Source: Betaproteobacteria bacterium (lineage in GTDB: Bacteria; Pseudomonadota; Gammaproteobacteria; Burkholderiales; Burkholderiaceae_D). From it: a stretch of DNA of 64,000 bases. The notes under the pieces are model-generated. The model saw nothing but the letters and a program-made list of their open reading frames with translations. It made no database searches and was not told the DNA's origin. Positions 19,231 to 29,132 of this stretch are shown here, piece after piece. A program made the translations under genes and the position numbers. The stretch is taken from positions 1 through 64,000 of the forward strand of contig JANXTA010000140.1 of NCBI GenBank assembly GCA_025356395.1, given 5' to 3'. Positions within the stretch are counted from its first letter, which is position 1, and each line of letters begins with the position of its first letter.

Positions 19231-19836
19231 ATGTCCGGCTCACCCACGAAACGACTTTGCGTGTACTGCGGCTCCTCGACCGGAGCGCGCCCGCTGTATC
19301 GCGAAGGGGCGATCGCGCTGGGCGGCCTGATCGCCGCCAGCGGCATGGGGCTGGTCTACGGCGGTGGCCACGTCGGCCTGATGGGCGCGGTCGCCGACGG
19401 GGCGCTGGCGGCTGGAGGGCACGTCATCGGGGTGATCCCGCGGGCGCTGATGGATCGGGAACTGGGTCACACGGGCATCCAGGACCTGCGGATCGTGGCC
19501 GACATGCACGAACGCAAGATGATGATGGCCGACCTCGCCGACGGCTTCATCGCGATGCCCGGCGGCTGGGGAACCATCGAGGAGCTGGCCGAGATGCTGA
19601 CCTGGCTGCAGCTCGGCATCCACGCGAAGCCGATCGGCCTACTCAACCTCGGCGGCTACTACGACCCCTTCCTCGAGTTCGCCGAGCGGATGGTCGAGCA
19701 GCAGTTCGTGCGGCCCGAACAACGCCACCTGTTGGCCGTCGAGTCCGATCCGCAGATCCTGCTGGATCGGCTGACGAAGCCGCTGCCGCCGCCGGTCGAC
19801 AAGTGGTTCGACCACGTGCCGAAAGCAGCGATCTGA
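19231..19836 (+). CDS. LOG family nucleoside 5'-monophosphate phosphoribohydrolase
   Basis: This TIGR00730/LOG family protein has 201 residues. It contains GGGHVGLMG near 44-52, the RK pair at 95-96 and the hallmark PGGWGTIEE at 110-118. Family members release free cytokinin bases or hydrolyse other nucleoside monophosphates. In bacteria unrelated to plants the physiological substrate is usually unknown. The ATG at 19231 gives the usual length. It is divergent from the ABC-F gene and converges on ldcA with five bases between them. Confidence 0.9.
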   Translation: MSGSPTKRLCVYCGSSTGARPLYREGAIALGGLIAASGMGLVYGGGHVGLMGAVADGALAAGGHVIGVIPRALMDRELGHTGIQDLRIVADMHERKMMMADLADGFIAMPGGWGTIEELAEMLTWLQLGIHAKPIGLLNLGGYYDPFLEFAERMVEQQFVRPEQRHLLAVESDPQILLDRLTKPLPPPVDKWFDHVPKAAI

Positions 19837-19841
19837 GCCTT

Positions 19842-20789
19842 TCAGGTCGTCGCGAGATCCCAGCGCTGACGTAGCTGGCACAGTCCGCCGGCTATATCGA
19901 CCTCGGCCCGGGCGCCGACCGCAAGCGTCAGTTTCTGCGGACAGTGACCAAACGGCAGGCCGCCGACGACGGGCGTGGTGGTGGCCTCGCGCACGTACGC
20001 GAGGGCTTCGGCAAGGCCGTAGCCGTTATCGTAGTCGGTCACCCGATAGCCGGAGAAGTCGCCGCAGAGGATCAGCTTCTGGCGGTCGAGGATGCCCGCC
20101 TGCTGCAGTTGAATCATCATGCGTTCAATGCGATACGGCTGTTCGTTGATGTCTTCCACGAAGAGTACGCCGCCCTCGATGGCTGGCATCCAGGGCGTTC
20201 CGATGAGGCTGCACAACATGGTCAGGTTGCCGCCCCAAAGCTGGCCTTCGACCTCCAGGGCGTCGGACCCCGTGGTCTCGAACGCCACGTCTACCCGCGC
20301 TTCCCGCATCGCCCGCCAGAAGTGCAGCGCCGTATAAGGGTCCATGGCCGGACCTCCGAAGTCGTAACCGGCCATCGGGCCCGCGAAGCTGAGCGCGCCG
20401 GTCCTGGACAGGAGGCCCAGGCTGATCGCCGTGAAGTCGCTGTGGCCGACGAAGCGCTTGCCCGTGCTGCGGACGGAAGCCGCCATCGCATCGAAGTCGA
20501 TCGAAGGCAACAGGCGGGTTGCGCCGTAACCGCCGCGCAGCGCCATCGCGATGGCGATCGTCGGATCGTCGATGACGGCCTGGAGCCAGTGCAATCGTTC
20601 TTCGTCCGTCCCGGAGAAGCGACCGGATCGACGATCGGAAAGCGCCGTGACCAAGCGGCAGCCGGCGGCTTCGACATGGCGTTCGGCCTGGGAGAGTCGC
20701 AGGGAATCGACTTCGTAGCCACCCGGCGCGAAGACCGCGATGGTCTCGATCTCGACGCCTGGCAGCGGCTCGTCGTCGCGGTCGATCAT
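19842..20789 (-). CDS. ldcA: LD-carboxypeptidase (S66 family)
   Basis: This muramoyltetrapeptide carboxypeptidase removes the terminal D-Ala from the peptidoglycan tetrapeptide during cytoplasmic murein recycling. The 315 residues show the S66 nucleophile region VGHSDFTAI with its Ser, the WGGNLTMLCSLIGTP segment and FVEDINEQPYRIERM. The His-containing LPFGHCPQKLTL near the C-terminus completes the Ser-Glu-His set. There is no signal peptide, as expected. It starts 12 bases after tadA and is likely cotranscribed. Confidence 0.92.
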   Translation of the reverse strand: MIDRDDEPLPGVEIETIAVFAPGGYEVDSLRLSQAERHVEAAGCRLVTALSDRRSGRFSGTDEERLHWLQAVIDDPTIAIAMALRGGYGATRLLPSIDFDAMAASVRSTGKRFVGHSDFTAISLGLLSRTGALSFAGPMAGYDFGGPAMDPYTALHFWRAMREARVDVAFETTGSDALEVEGQLWGGNLTMLCSLIGTPWMPAIEGGVLFVEDINEQPYRIERMMIQLQQAGILDRQKLILCGDFSGYRVTDYDNGYGLAEALAYVREATTTPVVGGLPFGHCPQKLTLAVGARAEVDIAGGLCQLRQRWDLATT

Positions 20790-20801
20790 CTGGCGCTTCG
20801 G

Positions 20802-22513
<1,712 letters not shown>

Positions 22514-22545
22514 AAGCCCGCCTTCATCATTCCCAAGGAAACCCC

Positions 22546-23508
22546 ATGACCTACCGCTTCCTGCTCGCCCTCGCGGCACTGTTGGTTGCCGCCCATGCGA
22601 GTGCCGCGCCGTCGAACGTCACCGTCACGCCGCTCGGCAGCCACGACGGCGAATTCTGTGCACAGGATCGTGCGCTGATCTTTGAGGACCCCGACGGCAC
22701 CCGCATCCTCTACGACCCGGGCCGCACGGTGCGCGGCGCGGACGATCCGCGCCTCGGCCGCATCGATGCCGTCCTCCTGACACACGTCCACGGCGACCAC
22801 CTCGGCGACATCCATTCCGCGGGACCCAATACCGGCACCTGCGCGAAACCCGAGTTCACGGTGCGCGACACGCCCTCGTCCAACACGGTGGCCATCGTGG
22901 TCGCGAAGAAGGCGAAGCTGCTGGTCGGCGGCGAGATGAACGCGTTCTTCGCGCAGAAGGTGAAGGCCGTCGGCGGCGATGCCGGCCTGGTGACGACGCT
23001 GCGCTTCGGCGCGACCGGCAAGGTCGGCGGTGTGGAAGTCTCGAGCGTGCCGGCCGTCCACAGCAACGGCCTCGACCCCGCGTTCCTCGACGGCGACGCC
23101 GCGCAAGCGCTGAAGGCGAACGGCCTGACCGCCTACGTCGGCCCGGCCGGCGGCTACGTCGTCAAGTTCACCAACGGGCTCGTCGTTTATCTTTCTGGCG
23201 ACACCGGCGTGATGGCCGACCAGGACGTCGTGGTCCGTCGCATGTTCAAGGCCAGCCTCGTCGTCCTGAACATCGGCGGGACCTTCACCACCGGACCCGT
23301 GGAGGCCGCGTACGTCATCAACGAGCTGATCAAGCCGAAAGCCGTGATCGCCTCGCATGCGAACGAAGGAGCGACCACCGACGGCAAGCTCGACCCCGCC
23401 AGCAAGACTGCCCTCTTCACGAAGGCCGTCACCGTACCGGTCTACGTGCCGTTGAGCGGCAAGGCGATGGGCTTCGCCGGCGACGGACGTTGCATCGCCG
23501 GATGTTGA
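22546..23508 (+). CDS. exported metallo-beta-lactamase-fold hydrolase
   Basis: The 320-residue precursor has a clear Sec signal peptide (MTYRFLLALAALLVAAHASA, cleavage after about A20). A metallo-hydrolase core follows with the metal motif H80-V-H82-G-D84-H85. A later metal-site His lies in VPAVHSNG, the bridging Asp in YLSGDTGV, and a His in IASHANEG. It resembles UPF0173-like MBL hydrolases rather than true carbapenemases. An AAGGAA ribosome-binding site precedes the ATG. It follows the reductase by 32 bp and precedes the next gene by seven, so the three probably form one transcript. Confidence 0.82.
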   Translation: MTYRFLLALAALLVAAHASAAPSNVTVTPLGSHDGEFCAQDRALIFEDPDGTRILYDPGRTVRGADDPRLGRIDAVLLTHVHGDHLGDIHSAGPNTGTCAKPEFTVRDTPSSNTVAIVVAKKAKLLVGGEMNAFFAQKVKAVGGDAGLVTTLRFGATGKVGGVEVSSVPAVHSNGLDPAFLDGDAAQALKANGLTAYVGPAGGYVVKFTNGLVVYLSGDTGVMADQDVVVRRMFKASLVVLNIGGTFTTGPVEAAYVINELIKPKAVIASHANEGATTDGKLDPASKTALFTKAVTVPVYVPLSGKAMGFAGDGRCIAGC

Positions 23509-23515
23509 ACCCCGC

Positions 23516-24187
23516 ATGAGGATCCTGATCTTCGGCGCGACCGGCATGGTCGGCGGCGGGGTTCTCCTCGAGTGTCTCGAGGCGGCAGACGTCGAGGCGG
23601 TGACGGCAGTCGGGCGGACGGCCGTGCCGCTGAAGCATCCGAAGCTGAGCCAGGTGCTCCACGCGGACCTTTCTCACGTGTCCACGATCGAGCCGCAACT
23701 GCAGCCCTTCGACGCCTGCTTCTTCTGCCTCGGCGTTTCCTCGGCGGGAATGAGCGAGGCGGCCTATAGCCGGCTCACCTACGAATTGACGCTTGACATC
23801 GCGATGGTGCTCGCGCGCCTGAACCGGCAGATGACCCTCGTCTACGTCTCCGGCGCCGGAACCGACAGTAGCGGGCAGGGCAAGTCGATGTGGGCGCGCG
23901 TCAAGGGCCGGACCGAGAACGGCCTGCAGCGTCTGCCCTTCAAGGCCGTCTACCTGTTCCGGCCCGGCGTGATCCAGCCCGTCAAGGGCGTGAAGTCGAA
24001 GACGCGGCTCTACCAGACGATCTACGACGTGCTCGGACCGGTGCTCTCGCTGGTGCGAAAGATACGTCCCGACGCGGTGATCACCACCGAAGACATCGGC
24101 CTCGCCATGCTCGAGGTCGCTCGCCGCGGCGCGAGCAAGGCCATCCTCGATACCGCCGACCTGAAGGCGATCGTCGCGAAGCTCTAA
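23516..24187 (+). CDS. NAD(P)-binding short-chain protein (epimerase-like)
   Basis: The 223-residue Rossmann protein begins MRILIFGATGMVGGGVLLE, with a typical GxxGxxG dinucleotide site. The body (FDACFFCLGVSSAGMS, LVYVSGAGTD, YLFRPGVIQP) matches the oxidoreductase HTATIP2/YwnB-like group of atypical short-chain dehydrogenases. Its role is unknown. Its stop overlaps the 3' end of the converging ketosynthase gene by four bases. Confidence 0.8.
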   Translation: MRILIFGATGMVGGGVLLECLEAADVEAVTAVGRTAVPLKHPKLSQVLHADLSHVSTIEPQLQPFDACFFCLGVSSAGMSEAAYSRLTYELTLDIAMVLARLNRQMTLVYVSGAGTDSSGQGKSMWARVKGRTENGLQRLPFKAVYLFRPGVIQPVKGVKSKTRLYQTIYDVLGPVLSLVRKIRPDAVITTEDIGLAMLEVARRGASKAILDTADLKAIVAKL

Positions 24188-25383
24188 GCGCGGCTGAACA
24201 GCAGAACGCAATTGGTCCCGCCGAATGCGAAGGAGTTGGTGATCGCGTGTTTCAGATGCGAAGCCGTAGTCCCGTTGTCGAGGACGAGGTCGAGGCGGCA
24301 ATCGGGATCTACGCTTGCGCAATGCGCGTTGGGTGGCAGGCGTCCTCGTTCCAGCGCGAGCACGGTGATCAGGGATTCGAGAGCGCCCGCGGCGCCCAGC
24401 AGATGTCCGTGCAGGGCCTTCGTCGAACTGACCCGAAGCGTCTCCAGGTCGTCGCCCCACACCTCCGCGAGTGCGTTGCGCTCGACCGCGTCGCCGATGC
24501 GCGTCGCGGTGCCGTGCGCGTTGCAGTAGCCGATGTCGCTCGCGGCGAGGCCCGCGCGGCTCAGCGCGGCTTGCAACGCGCGCGCCTGACCCTTCAGGTC
24601 GGGCTTGGTGAGGTGGGTCGCGTCGCAGGTCGTGCCCCAGCCGGACAGGAACGCATGGACCTTCGCGCCGCGTCGCTGCGCGCGCTCTTCCGATTCGAGG
24701 ATCAGGAAGGCCGCTCCCTCGCCCAGCGCGAAGCCGCTGCGGTCGCTGGCGAAAGGTTTGATGGCCTGGGCTGCCCGCTCGGGCGTGAAGCTCGCGAGCG
24801 TCTGCATCGCCTGCCACGCGACGACGACGCCGGGGACGATCAGCGCTTCGCTGCCGCCGGCGATCGCGAGATCGACCTCGCCCGACGCGATCGCCTTCGC
24901 GGCCTCGGCGATGGCCACCGCGGATGAGGCGCAGGCCACCGAATACGTCAGCACCGGACCGCGCGCCTGGTTGCGCATCGCGACGTGCGACGCGGGTGCG
25001 TTCGGCATGAAAGCCGGGATCGTCAGCGGCGGCACCCGTGCTCCGCGATAGGCCGCCTCGAGCGCGGCGCCCCCGCCCATGCCGCATCCGGAATAGACGC
25101 CGATGCGTTCGGGTTCGCAGGTACTGGACGCGGCCGCGTCGCGCATGGCGAGATCTGCGGCGGCCACGGCGATCTGGCTCACGCGATCGACGCCCGCGAG
25201 CTGCAGCTTCGTGAACCAGCGGGTCTCGTCGAAGGCAGCCAGCGCGGCGATGGCCGGCTTGGGTAGTTCGGGGAAGACCGGCCGCAGGGCCGACTCGCCA
25301 CGCATCAACGCGGCGAACAGCGCCTCGTGATCGTCGCCGTGCGGGGCGATCGCCCCCAGTCCCGTGACGGCGACCCGACTCAC
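24184..25383 (-). CDS. beta-ketoacyl-ACP synthase (FabF-like)
   Basis: This condensing enzyme of 399 residues has the catalytic Cys at C151 (YSVACASSA), His at H289 (NAHGTAT) and His at H326 (KALHGHLLGAAGA). The triad of a KAS II type enzyme is therefore complete. The GTG start at 25383 overlaps the stop of the upstream ACP gene (GTGA), so the two are translationally coupled. The divergence of the sequence and pairing with a private ACP suggest a specialised acyl chain rather than housekeeping fatty acid synthesis. No ketoreductase, dehydratase or thioesterase is adjacent. Confidence 0.88.
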   Translation of the reverse strand: MSRVAVTGLGAIAPHGDDHEALFAALMRGESALRPVFPELPKPAIAALAAFDETRWFTKLQLAGVDRVSQIAVAAADLAMRDAAASSTCEPERIGVYSGCGMGGGAALEAAYRGARVPPLTIPAFMPNAPASHVAMRNQARGPVLTYSVACASSAVAIAEAAKAIASGEVDLAIAGGSEALIVPGVVVAWQAMQTLASFTPERAAQAIKPFASDRSGFALGEGAAFLILESEERAQRRGAKVHAFLSGWGTTCDATHLTKPDLKGQARALQAALSRAGLAASDIGYCNAHGTATRIGDAVERNALAEVWGDDLETLRVSSTKALHGHLLGAAGALESLITVLALERGRLPPNAHCASVDPDCRLDLVLDNGTTASHLKHAITNSFAFGGTNCVLLFSRA

Positions 25384-25658
25384 TTCTCTTCGGTCACCGG
25401 CATCGGCTTCGCGGCGGGCGCGGAAGCAGGATTGGCCTTGAGCCGATCGACCAGGTCCGCCAGTTGCGCCAGCGTGTTGATATCGGGATCGTCGTCCGGC
25501 AGGGTGATGTGGAAGTGATCCTCGACGGCGAACATGAATTCGGCGATCGCCAGCGAGTCCATGCCGCTCTCCTGCATCGCCGCATCGGGACCGATCGTCG
25601 AGATGACGATGGCGTACTTCTCGTGCAACAGTTGCTGCAACTCCGTTAGCGTGCTCAT
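25380..25658 (-). CDS. acyl carrier protein
   Basis: The 92-residue ACP has the phosphopantetheine attachment site at S35 in MDSLAIAEF. Compared with housekeeping AcpP it has a longer, Pro/Ala-rich C-terminal tail (about residues 75-92) and reads DSLAIAE instead of DSLDTVE. This indicates a dedicated carrier for the coupled ketosynthase. Confidence 0.88.
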   Translation of the reverse strand: MSTLTELQQLLHEKYAIVISTIGPDAAMQESGMDSLAIAEFMFAVEDHFHITLPDDDPDINTLAQLADLVDRLKANPASAPAAKPMPVTEEK

Positions 25659-25683
25659 GGGCTGTTTGTCGTCGTCTTTGGTT

Positions 25684-25704
25684 CGACCGGCCCCTTGCCG
25701 GTCG
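25684..25704 (-). terminator. 8-bp hairpin between PAP2 and ACP genes
   Basis: Bases 25684-25691 pair with 25697-25704 around a five-base loop, between the PAP2 stop and the ACP start. There is no T-run. It may end the PAP2 transcript or stabilise a processed end. Confidence 0.35.
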
Positions 25705-25774
25705 TCGCGCTGATCAGATCCCTCATCGAACGCCGCTCATGATATCCGCATGAACCGCCCATCTTTCCCGGGCG

Positions 25775-26479
25775 TCACCGCGGACGCCAGCGCAGGGACA
25801 TGGCCGCGAAGCCGCCGCCGAGCAGCGCGCCCGCGATCACGTCGATCGTCACGTGCTGCTTGAGCGCGAGCGTCGAGTACGCGATCGCGACGAACCACAC
25901 CCAGCTGACGACCCGCGTCCAGCAGGGCGCGCCGACGCGTCGCAAGACCCACTCCATCCAGATCGCCGTGAAGATCGCGATCGCGACGTGCATCGACGGA
26001 CAGGCGTTGCCGGCCGCGTCGATGCCTCGCAGCAGGTCGAAGCCGGGAAAGCCACCGGGGTCGAAGCTCGTGTGCGCGACCTGGGTCGGCCACATCCAGA
26101 AAAGCCCCAGCCCCGTCAGCAGCAACGCGCCGGCCCAGAAGCCGTAGGAGAGCAGTTCGATGAAGGTGGCCTGCAGGCCGGGGGCAGTGCCCACGTAGAT
26201 CCATAGCGATACATAGGCGATCAGCGCTTCCGGCTGGAACGGGATTAGCCGGTCGAGTGCCGTGGGCGGCACCGTCGTCACCGCATGGGCCGGGAAGTGC
26301 AGCAGGTGGAAGTAACCGAGGAAGAAGGCCCAGGTCCACAGCGTGGTGCCGAGCAACTTGAGCGGGAAGAAGCGCACGAAACGCGTCCCAAGATCCGTCG
26401 CCCAGCTTCGCGCGGGCGGAACCTCGGACGGGCGTTGCATCACGGACCGCGTGATGCGATCCAGCAGTGCCGACGTCAT
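25775..26479 (-). CDS. PAP2 superfamily membrane phosphatase/phosphotransferase
   Basis: This 234-residue inner-membrane protein has about five or six hydrophobic segments (near 45-60, 85-105, 110-130, 175-195 and 205-225). The catalytic PAP2 signatures are CPSMHVAIA and, later, STLALKQHVTIDVIAG. The first PAP2 signature (KxxxxxxRP) is not recognisable, as in the inositol-phosphotransferase-like branch. It lies 116 bp upstream of the ACP-ketosynthase pair, so a role in moving or releasing the lipid product is possible but only contextual. Confidence 0.8.
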   Translation of the reverse strand: MTSALLDRITRSVMQRPSEVPPARSWATDLGTRFVRFFPLKLLGTTLWTWAFFLGYFHLLHFPAHAVTTVPPTALDRLIPFQPEALIAYVSLWIYVGTAPGLQATFIELLSYGFWAGALLLTGLGLFWMWPTQVAHTSFDPGGFPGFDLLRGIDAAGNACPSMHVAIAIFTAIWMEWVLRRVGAPCWTRVVSWVWFVAIAYSTLALKQHVTIDVIAGALLGGGFAAMSLRWRPR

Positions 26480-26498
26480 GCGGCGACGGGCGCCTCGG

Positions 26499-27503
26499 TC
26501 ACTTGCCCATCGCCTTGTCCCATACCGCGTGGGTCCAGGCCGCGCTGCCCGGGTCCTTCTTGATCACTGGATCGCTGCCGCCGGCCAGCAGCACCTTGAC
26601 CGTGCGTTGGTAGGCAGCCGGATCGAGCTCGCCCATCGTCGGCGTGCCGGCCGACGTGATCAGCTTCGCGATGTTCTCGAGCTGCCGCTTCTGTCCCGCG
26701 ACGGTCGCGGCACCGGAAAGGTCCCCGGCGAGGATGATCTTCACCGCCTCGTCCTGGTTCTTCAGCGCGTATTCCCAGCCCTTCAGCGAGGCCTTGACGA
26801 ACTTCGCCAGCTTCGCGATGTAGGCCGAATCCTTGAGGTCGGGCGCGCGCGCGTAGAGGCCGTCCTCGAGCGTGGCGACGCCCAGATCCTGGTACGAGAA
26901 TGTGACCAGGTCCGCCGCCTTGATGCCCGCATCGATGACCTGCCGGTACTCGTTGTAGATCATCGTGGACATGCACGCCGCCTGGTTCTGCAGCAGCGGG
27001 TCGACGTTGAAGCCCTGCTTGAGCATCTTGACGTCCGGGTTAGCACCGCCGGTCTTGAAGCCGAGCGAGCCCATCCACGACAGGAAGGAATACTTGTTGC
27101 CGCCGAACCAGACGCCCAGCGTCTTGCCCTTGAGGTCCGTGGGGGTGGCGACACCACTGGCCTTCTGGCACGTCATCATCAGGCCCGATCGATTGAAGAT
27201 CTGGGCGATGTTGACCATCGGCACGCCCGCCTCACGCGCGGCGAGCGCGCTCGGCATCCAGTCGACGGCCACGTCGGCACCGCGTGCGGCCAGCACCTGC
27301 GCGGGTGCGATGTCGGGACCACCGGGCTTGATGACGACGTCGAGATCGGCGTCCTTGTAGAAGCCCTTGGCCTGCGCCACGTAATAGCCGGCGAACTGGG
27401 CCTGCGGCACCCACTTCATCTGGACCGTGACCTTGTCGGCGGCCGATGCGGCGAAGGTGCCCATCGCGAGCAGCGCGGCGCTGAGGACGGTGGTGATGCG
27501 CAT
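26499..27503 (-). CDS. ABC transporter substrate-binding protein, NMT1/THI5-like
   Basis: The 334-residue periplasmic binding protein has a Sec signal peptide (MRITTVLSAALLAMGTFAASA) and an NMT1/THI5-like body (VTVQMKWVPQAQFAGYYVAQ). That motif is shared by pyrimidine and thiamine-precursor binding proteins. Its genomic partners, two permeases and an ATPase followed by pydABC-type genes, suggest a pyrimidine or related ligand. The ATG at 27503 starts the signal peptide; an in-frame ATG at 27557 would bury it. It is cut off from its permeases by a VapBC module, so it may now depend on another promoter. Confidence 0.85.
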   Translation of the reverse strand: MRITTVLSAALLAMGTFAASAADKVTVQMKWVPQAQFAGYYVAQAKGFYKDADLDVVIKPGGPDIAPAQVLAARGADVAVDWMPSALAAREAGVPMVNIAQIFNRSGLMMTCQKASGVATPTDLKGKTLGVWFGGNKYSFLSWMGSLGFKTGGANPDVKMLKQGFNVDPLLQNQAACMSTMIYNEYRQVIDAGIKAADLVTFSYQDLGVATLEDGLYARAPDLKDSAYIAKLAKFVKASLKGWEYALKNQDEAVKIILAGDLSGAATVAGQKRQLENIAKLITSAGTPTMGELDPAAYQRTVKVLLAGGSDPVIKKDPGSAAWTHAVWDKAMGK

Positions 27504-27553
27504 CTTGGATGCTCCGGGACGGTGGGCGGAAAAGTTAGATGTTGTGCGCAGGG

Positions 27554-28000
27554 TCATGAGCGTGCAACAGGTTCGAGAAGGGTGAAATGAGAACGGCCGA
27601 TCATCTTTCTGAAGTCGCGATCGAAGCTCACGAGATGCTCACCCAGTTGCATCGTCGCGGCAGCAAGCCATGCATCCGGAAGCGCATTGCCGGTGAACTG
27701 CTTGTCGACGCAAAGTGTTCGCAGGAGTGGCCACTCCGGGCCGATCGTCGCGAGATGCACGCCGGTCGTTGTGAGGAGCGCATCGACGAATGAGATCGCC
27801 TCGTTGATCGGCGTCGGCATCGTGAAGATCTTCGGGCTGGTCACGAGGCGCAGGAAGCTGGCGAGCACCATGGGCATCAAGGTCAGCGAACGGCCCGATG
27901 CGGCAGCCACGATCGCACCTTCGAGCCACGACCGGGCGACCGCGTGATGAATATGATCGCGACGCGCGGCCGCGACCAGGACGTTCACGTCAGGCGTCAT
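27554..28000 (-). CDS. vapC: VapC-type PIN-domain toxin
   Basis: The 148-residue PIN domain is a putative RNase toxin. The acidic active-site residues look intact: D4 in PDVNVLVAA, the Asp of ALPDAWLAA and the Asp pair in SFDRDFRK. The start overlaps the antitoxin gene by 11 bases, the usual VapBC arrangement. It sits between an ABC permease and its binding protein, which are normally adjacent. Confidence 0.85.
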   Translation of the reverse strand: MTPDVNVLVAAARRDHIHHAVARSWLEGAIVAAASGRSLTLMPMVLASFLRLVTSPKIFTMPTPINEAISFVDALLTTTGVHLATIGPEWPLLRTLCVDKQFTGNALPDAWLAAATMQLGEHLVSFDRDFRKMIGRSHFTLLEPVARS

Positions 28001-28232
28001 CGCCCAGTGCTTCGAGCAGTGCCTTGTTACTAAGCGGGTCGATCCCTTCGACCAGCCCGCCGCGCCCCTTCAGCACGGGCAGTCGCGGCTGGTCCGACCG
28101 CGCAGCGCCTTGAGCACGAAGACGCAACTGCAGGCCTTCCTCGATCAGACGCGTGAGCGTGGTCCGCTGTTGAGCGGCCATCGCCTTCGCGTTGGCTAGC
28201 AACTGATCGTTGATATCGAGTGTTGTCTTCAT
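27990..28232 (-). CDS. vapB: VapB-type ribbon-helix-helix antitoxin
   Basis: The 80-residue antitoxin begins MKTTLDINDQLLANAKAMAA, a typical RHH DNA-binding N-terminus. The C-terminal part (LPVLKGRGGLVEGID) would bind and block the PIN toxin. A perfect palindrome lies nine bases upstream and is the likely autoregulatory operator. Confidence 0.85.
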   Translation of the reverse strand: MKTTLDINDQLLANAKAMAAQQRTTLTRLIEEGLQLRLRAQGAARSDQPRLPVLKGRGGLVEGIDPLSNKALLEALGDDA

Positions 28233-28240
28233 CGAGGGAT

Positions 28241-28258
28241 GATACAGAATTCTGTATC
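28241..28258 (-). promoter_or_regulatory. perfect 18-bp palindrome, probable VapBC operator
   Basis: GATACAGAATTCTGTATC is its own reverse complement. It ends nine bases before the vapB start and begins before the permease stop at 28272. Placement and symmetry are those of a site bound by a dimeric RHH antitoxin for autoregulation. Confidence 0.7.
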
Positions 28259-28271
28259 GGCATTTCGCACC

Positions 28272-29132
28272 TCAACGGACTGCGCGAAACGACGGATGCC
28301 AGAACGTCGCACGCCGCTCGATCCAGCCGAGCAGCGCATACAGCAACGAGCCAGACAGCGCCGACACCACGATGGCGGCCCACACCAGCCCCATGTTGAG
28401 CCGCGCAGCTTCGGTCGAGATGCGAAAGCCGAGGCCGACCGTGGGCGAGCCGAAGAACTCCGCCACGATCGCGCCGATCAACGTGAGCGTCGAGTTGATT
28501 TTCAGCGCGTTGAAGACGAACGGCAACGCGATCGGGATGCGCAGCGACCAGAGGGTGCGCCAGTAGCTCGCGCCGTACGAGCGCATCAGGTCGCGCTGCA
28601 TCGCGTCCGATTCGTTCAGGCCTGCGAGCGTATTGACAAGCATCGGGAAGAAAGTCATCACGATCACCACCGCCGCCTTCGAGTGCCAGTCGAAGCCGAA
28701 CCACATCACCATGATCGGCGCGATGCCAACCAGCGGCACCGTGCTCGCCAGCGCGGCCAGCGGAAGCAGGCCGCGCTGCAGGAAGGGACTGCGATCGATC
28801 AGCACGCCGACAATGAAGCCGATCGCGCTGCCCGCGGCGAGACCGATCAATGCGGAGCGCAGGACCGTCTGAACGAAGTCGGCCAGCAGGAGGTCGCTGC
28901 CGGCGATCAGCGACACGGCGATCAGCGAAGGGGCCGGCAGGATGACCCGCGGGATGTCGAACGACGTCACCAGCCATTGCCAAAACAGCAGCATCCACGC
29001 ACCGAACAGCAGCGGCGGCCCGAAGCGGCCCACGAGCGTGCCTTCGTCGACGAGCGCGATGCGACGTACGCTGACGAAGGCGAACGCCGGCAGCATGACG
29101 ACGAAAAAATCGTTCCAGACACCCGTCGTCAT
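28272..29132 (-). CDS. ABC transporter permease (pyrimidine operon)
   Basis: The 286-residue BPD-type inner-membrane permease has about six hydrophobic segments. The ATPase-contact loop is MRSYGASYWRTLWSLRIPIALP. Its ATG at 29132 overlaps the stop of the second permease (ATGA). It belongs to the nitrate/sulfonate/taurine-like permease family that pairs with NMT1-type binding proteins. VapBC lies immediately downstream. Confidence 0.88.
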   Translation of the reverse strand: MTTGVWNDFFVVMLPAFAFVSVRRIALVDEGTLVGRFGPPLLFGAWMLLFWQWLVTSFDIPRVILPAPSLIAVSLIAGSDLLLADFVQTVLRSALIGLAAGSAIGFIVGVLIDRSPFLQRGLLPLAALASTVPLVGIAPIMVMWFGFDWHSKAAVVIVMTFFPMLVNTLAGLNESDAMQRDLMRSYGASYWRTLWSLRIPIALPFVFNALKINSTLTLIGAIVAEFFGSPTVGLGFRISTEAARLNMGLVWAAIVVSALSGSLLYALLGWIERRATFWHPSFRAVR

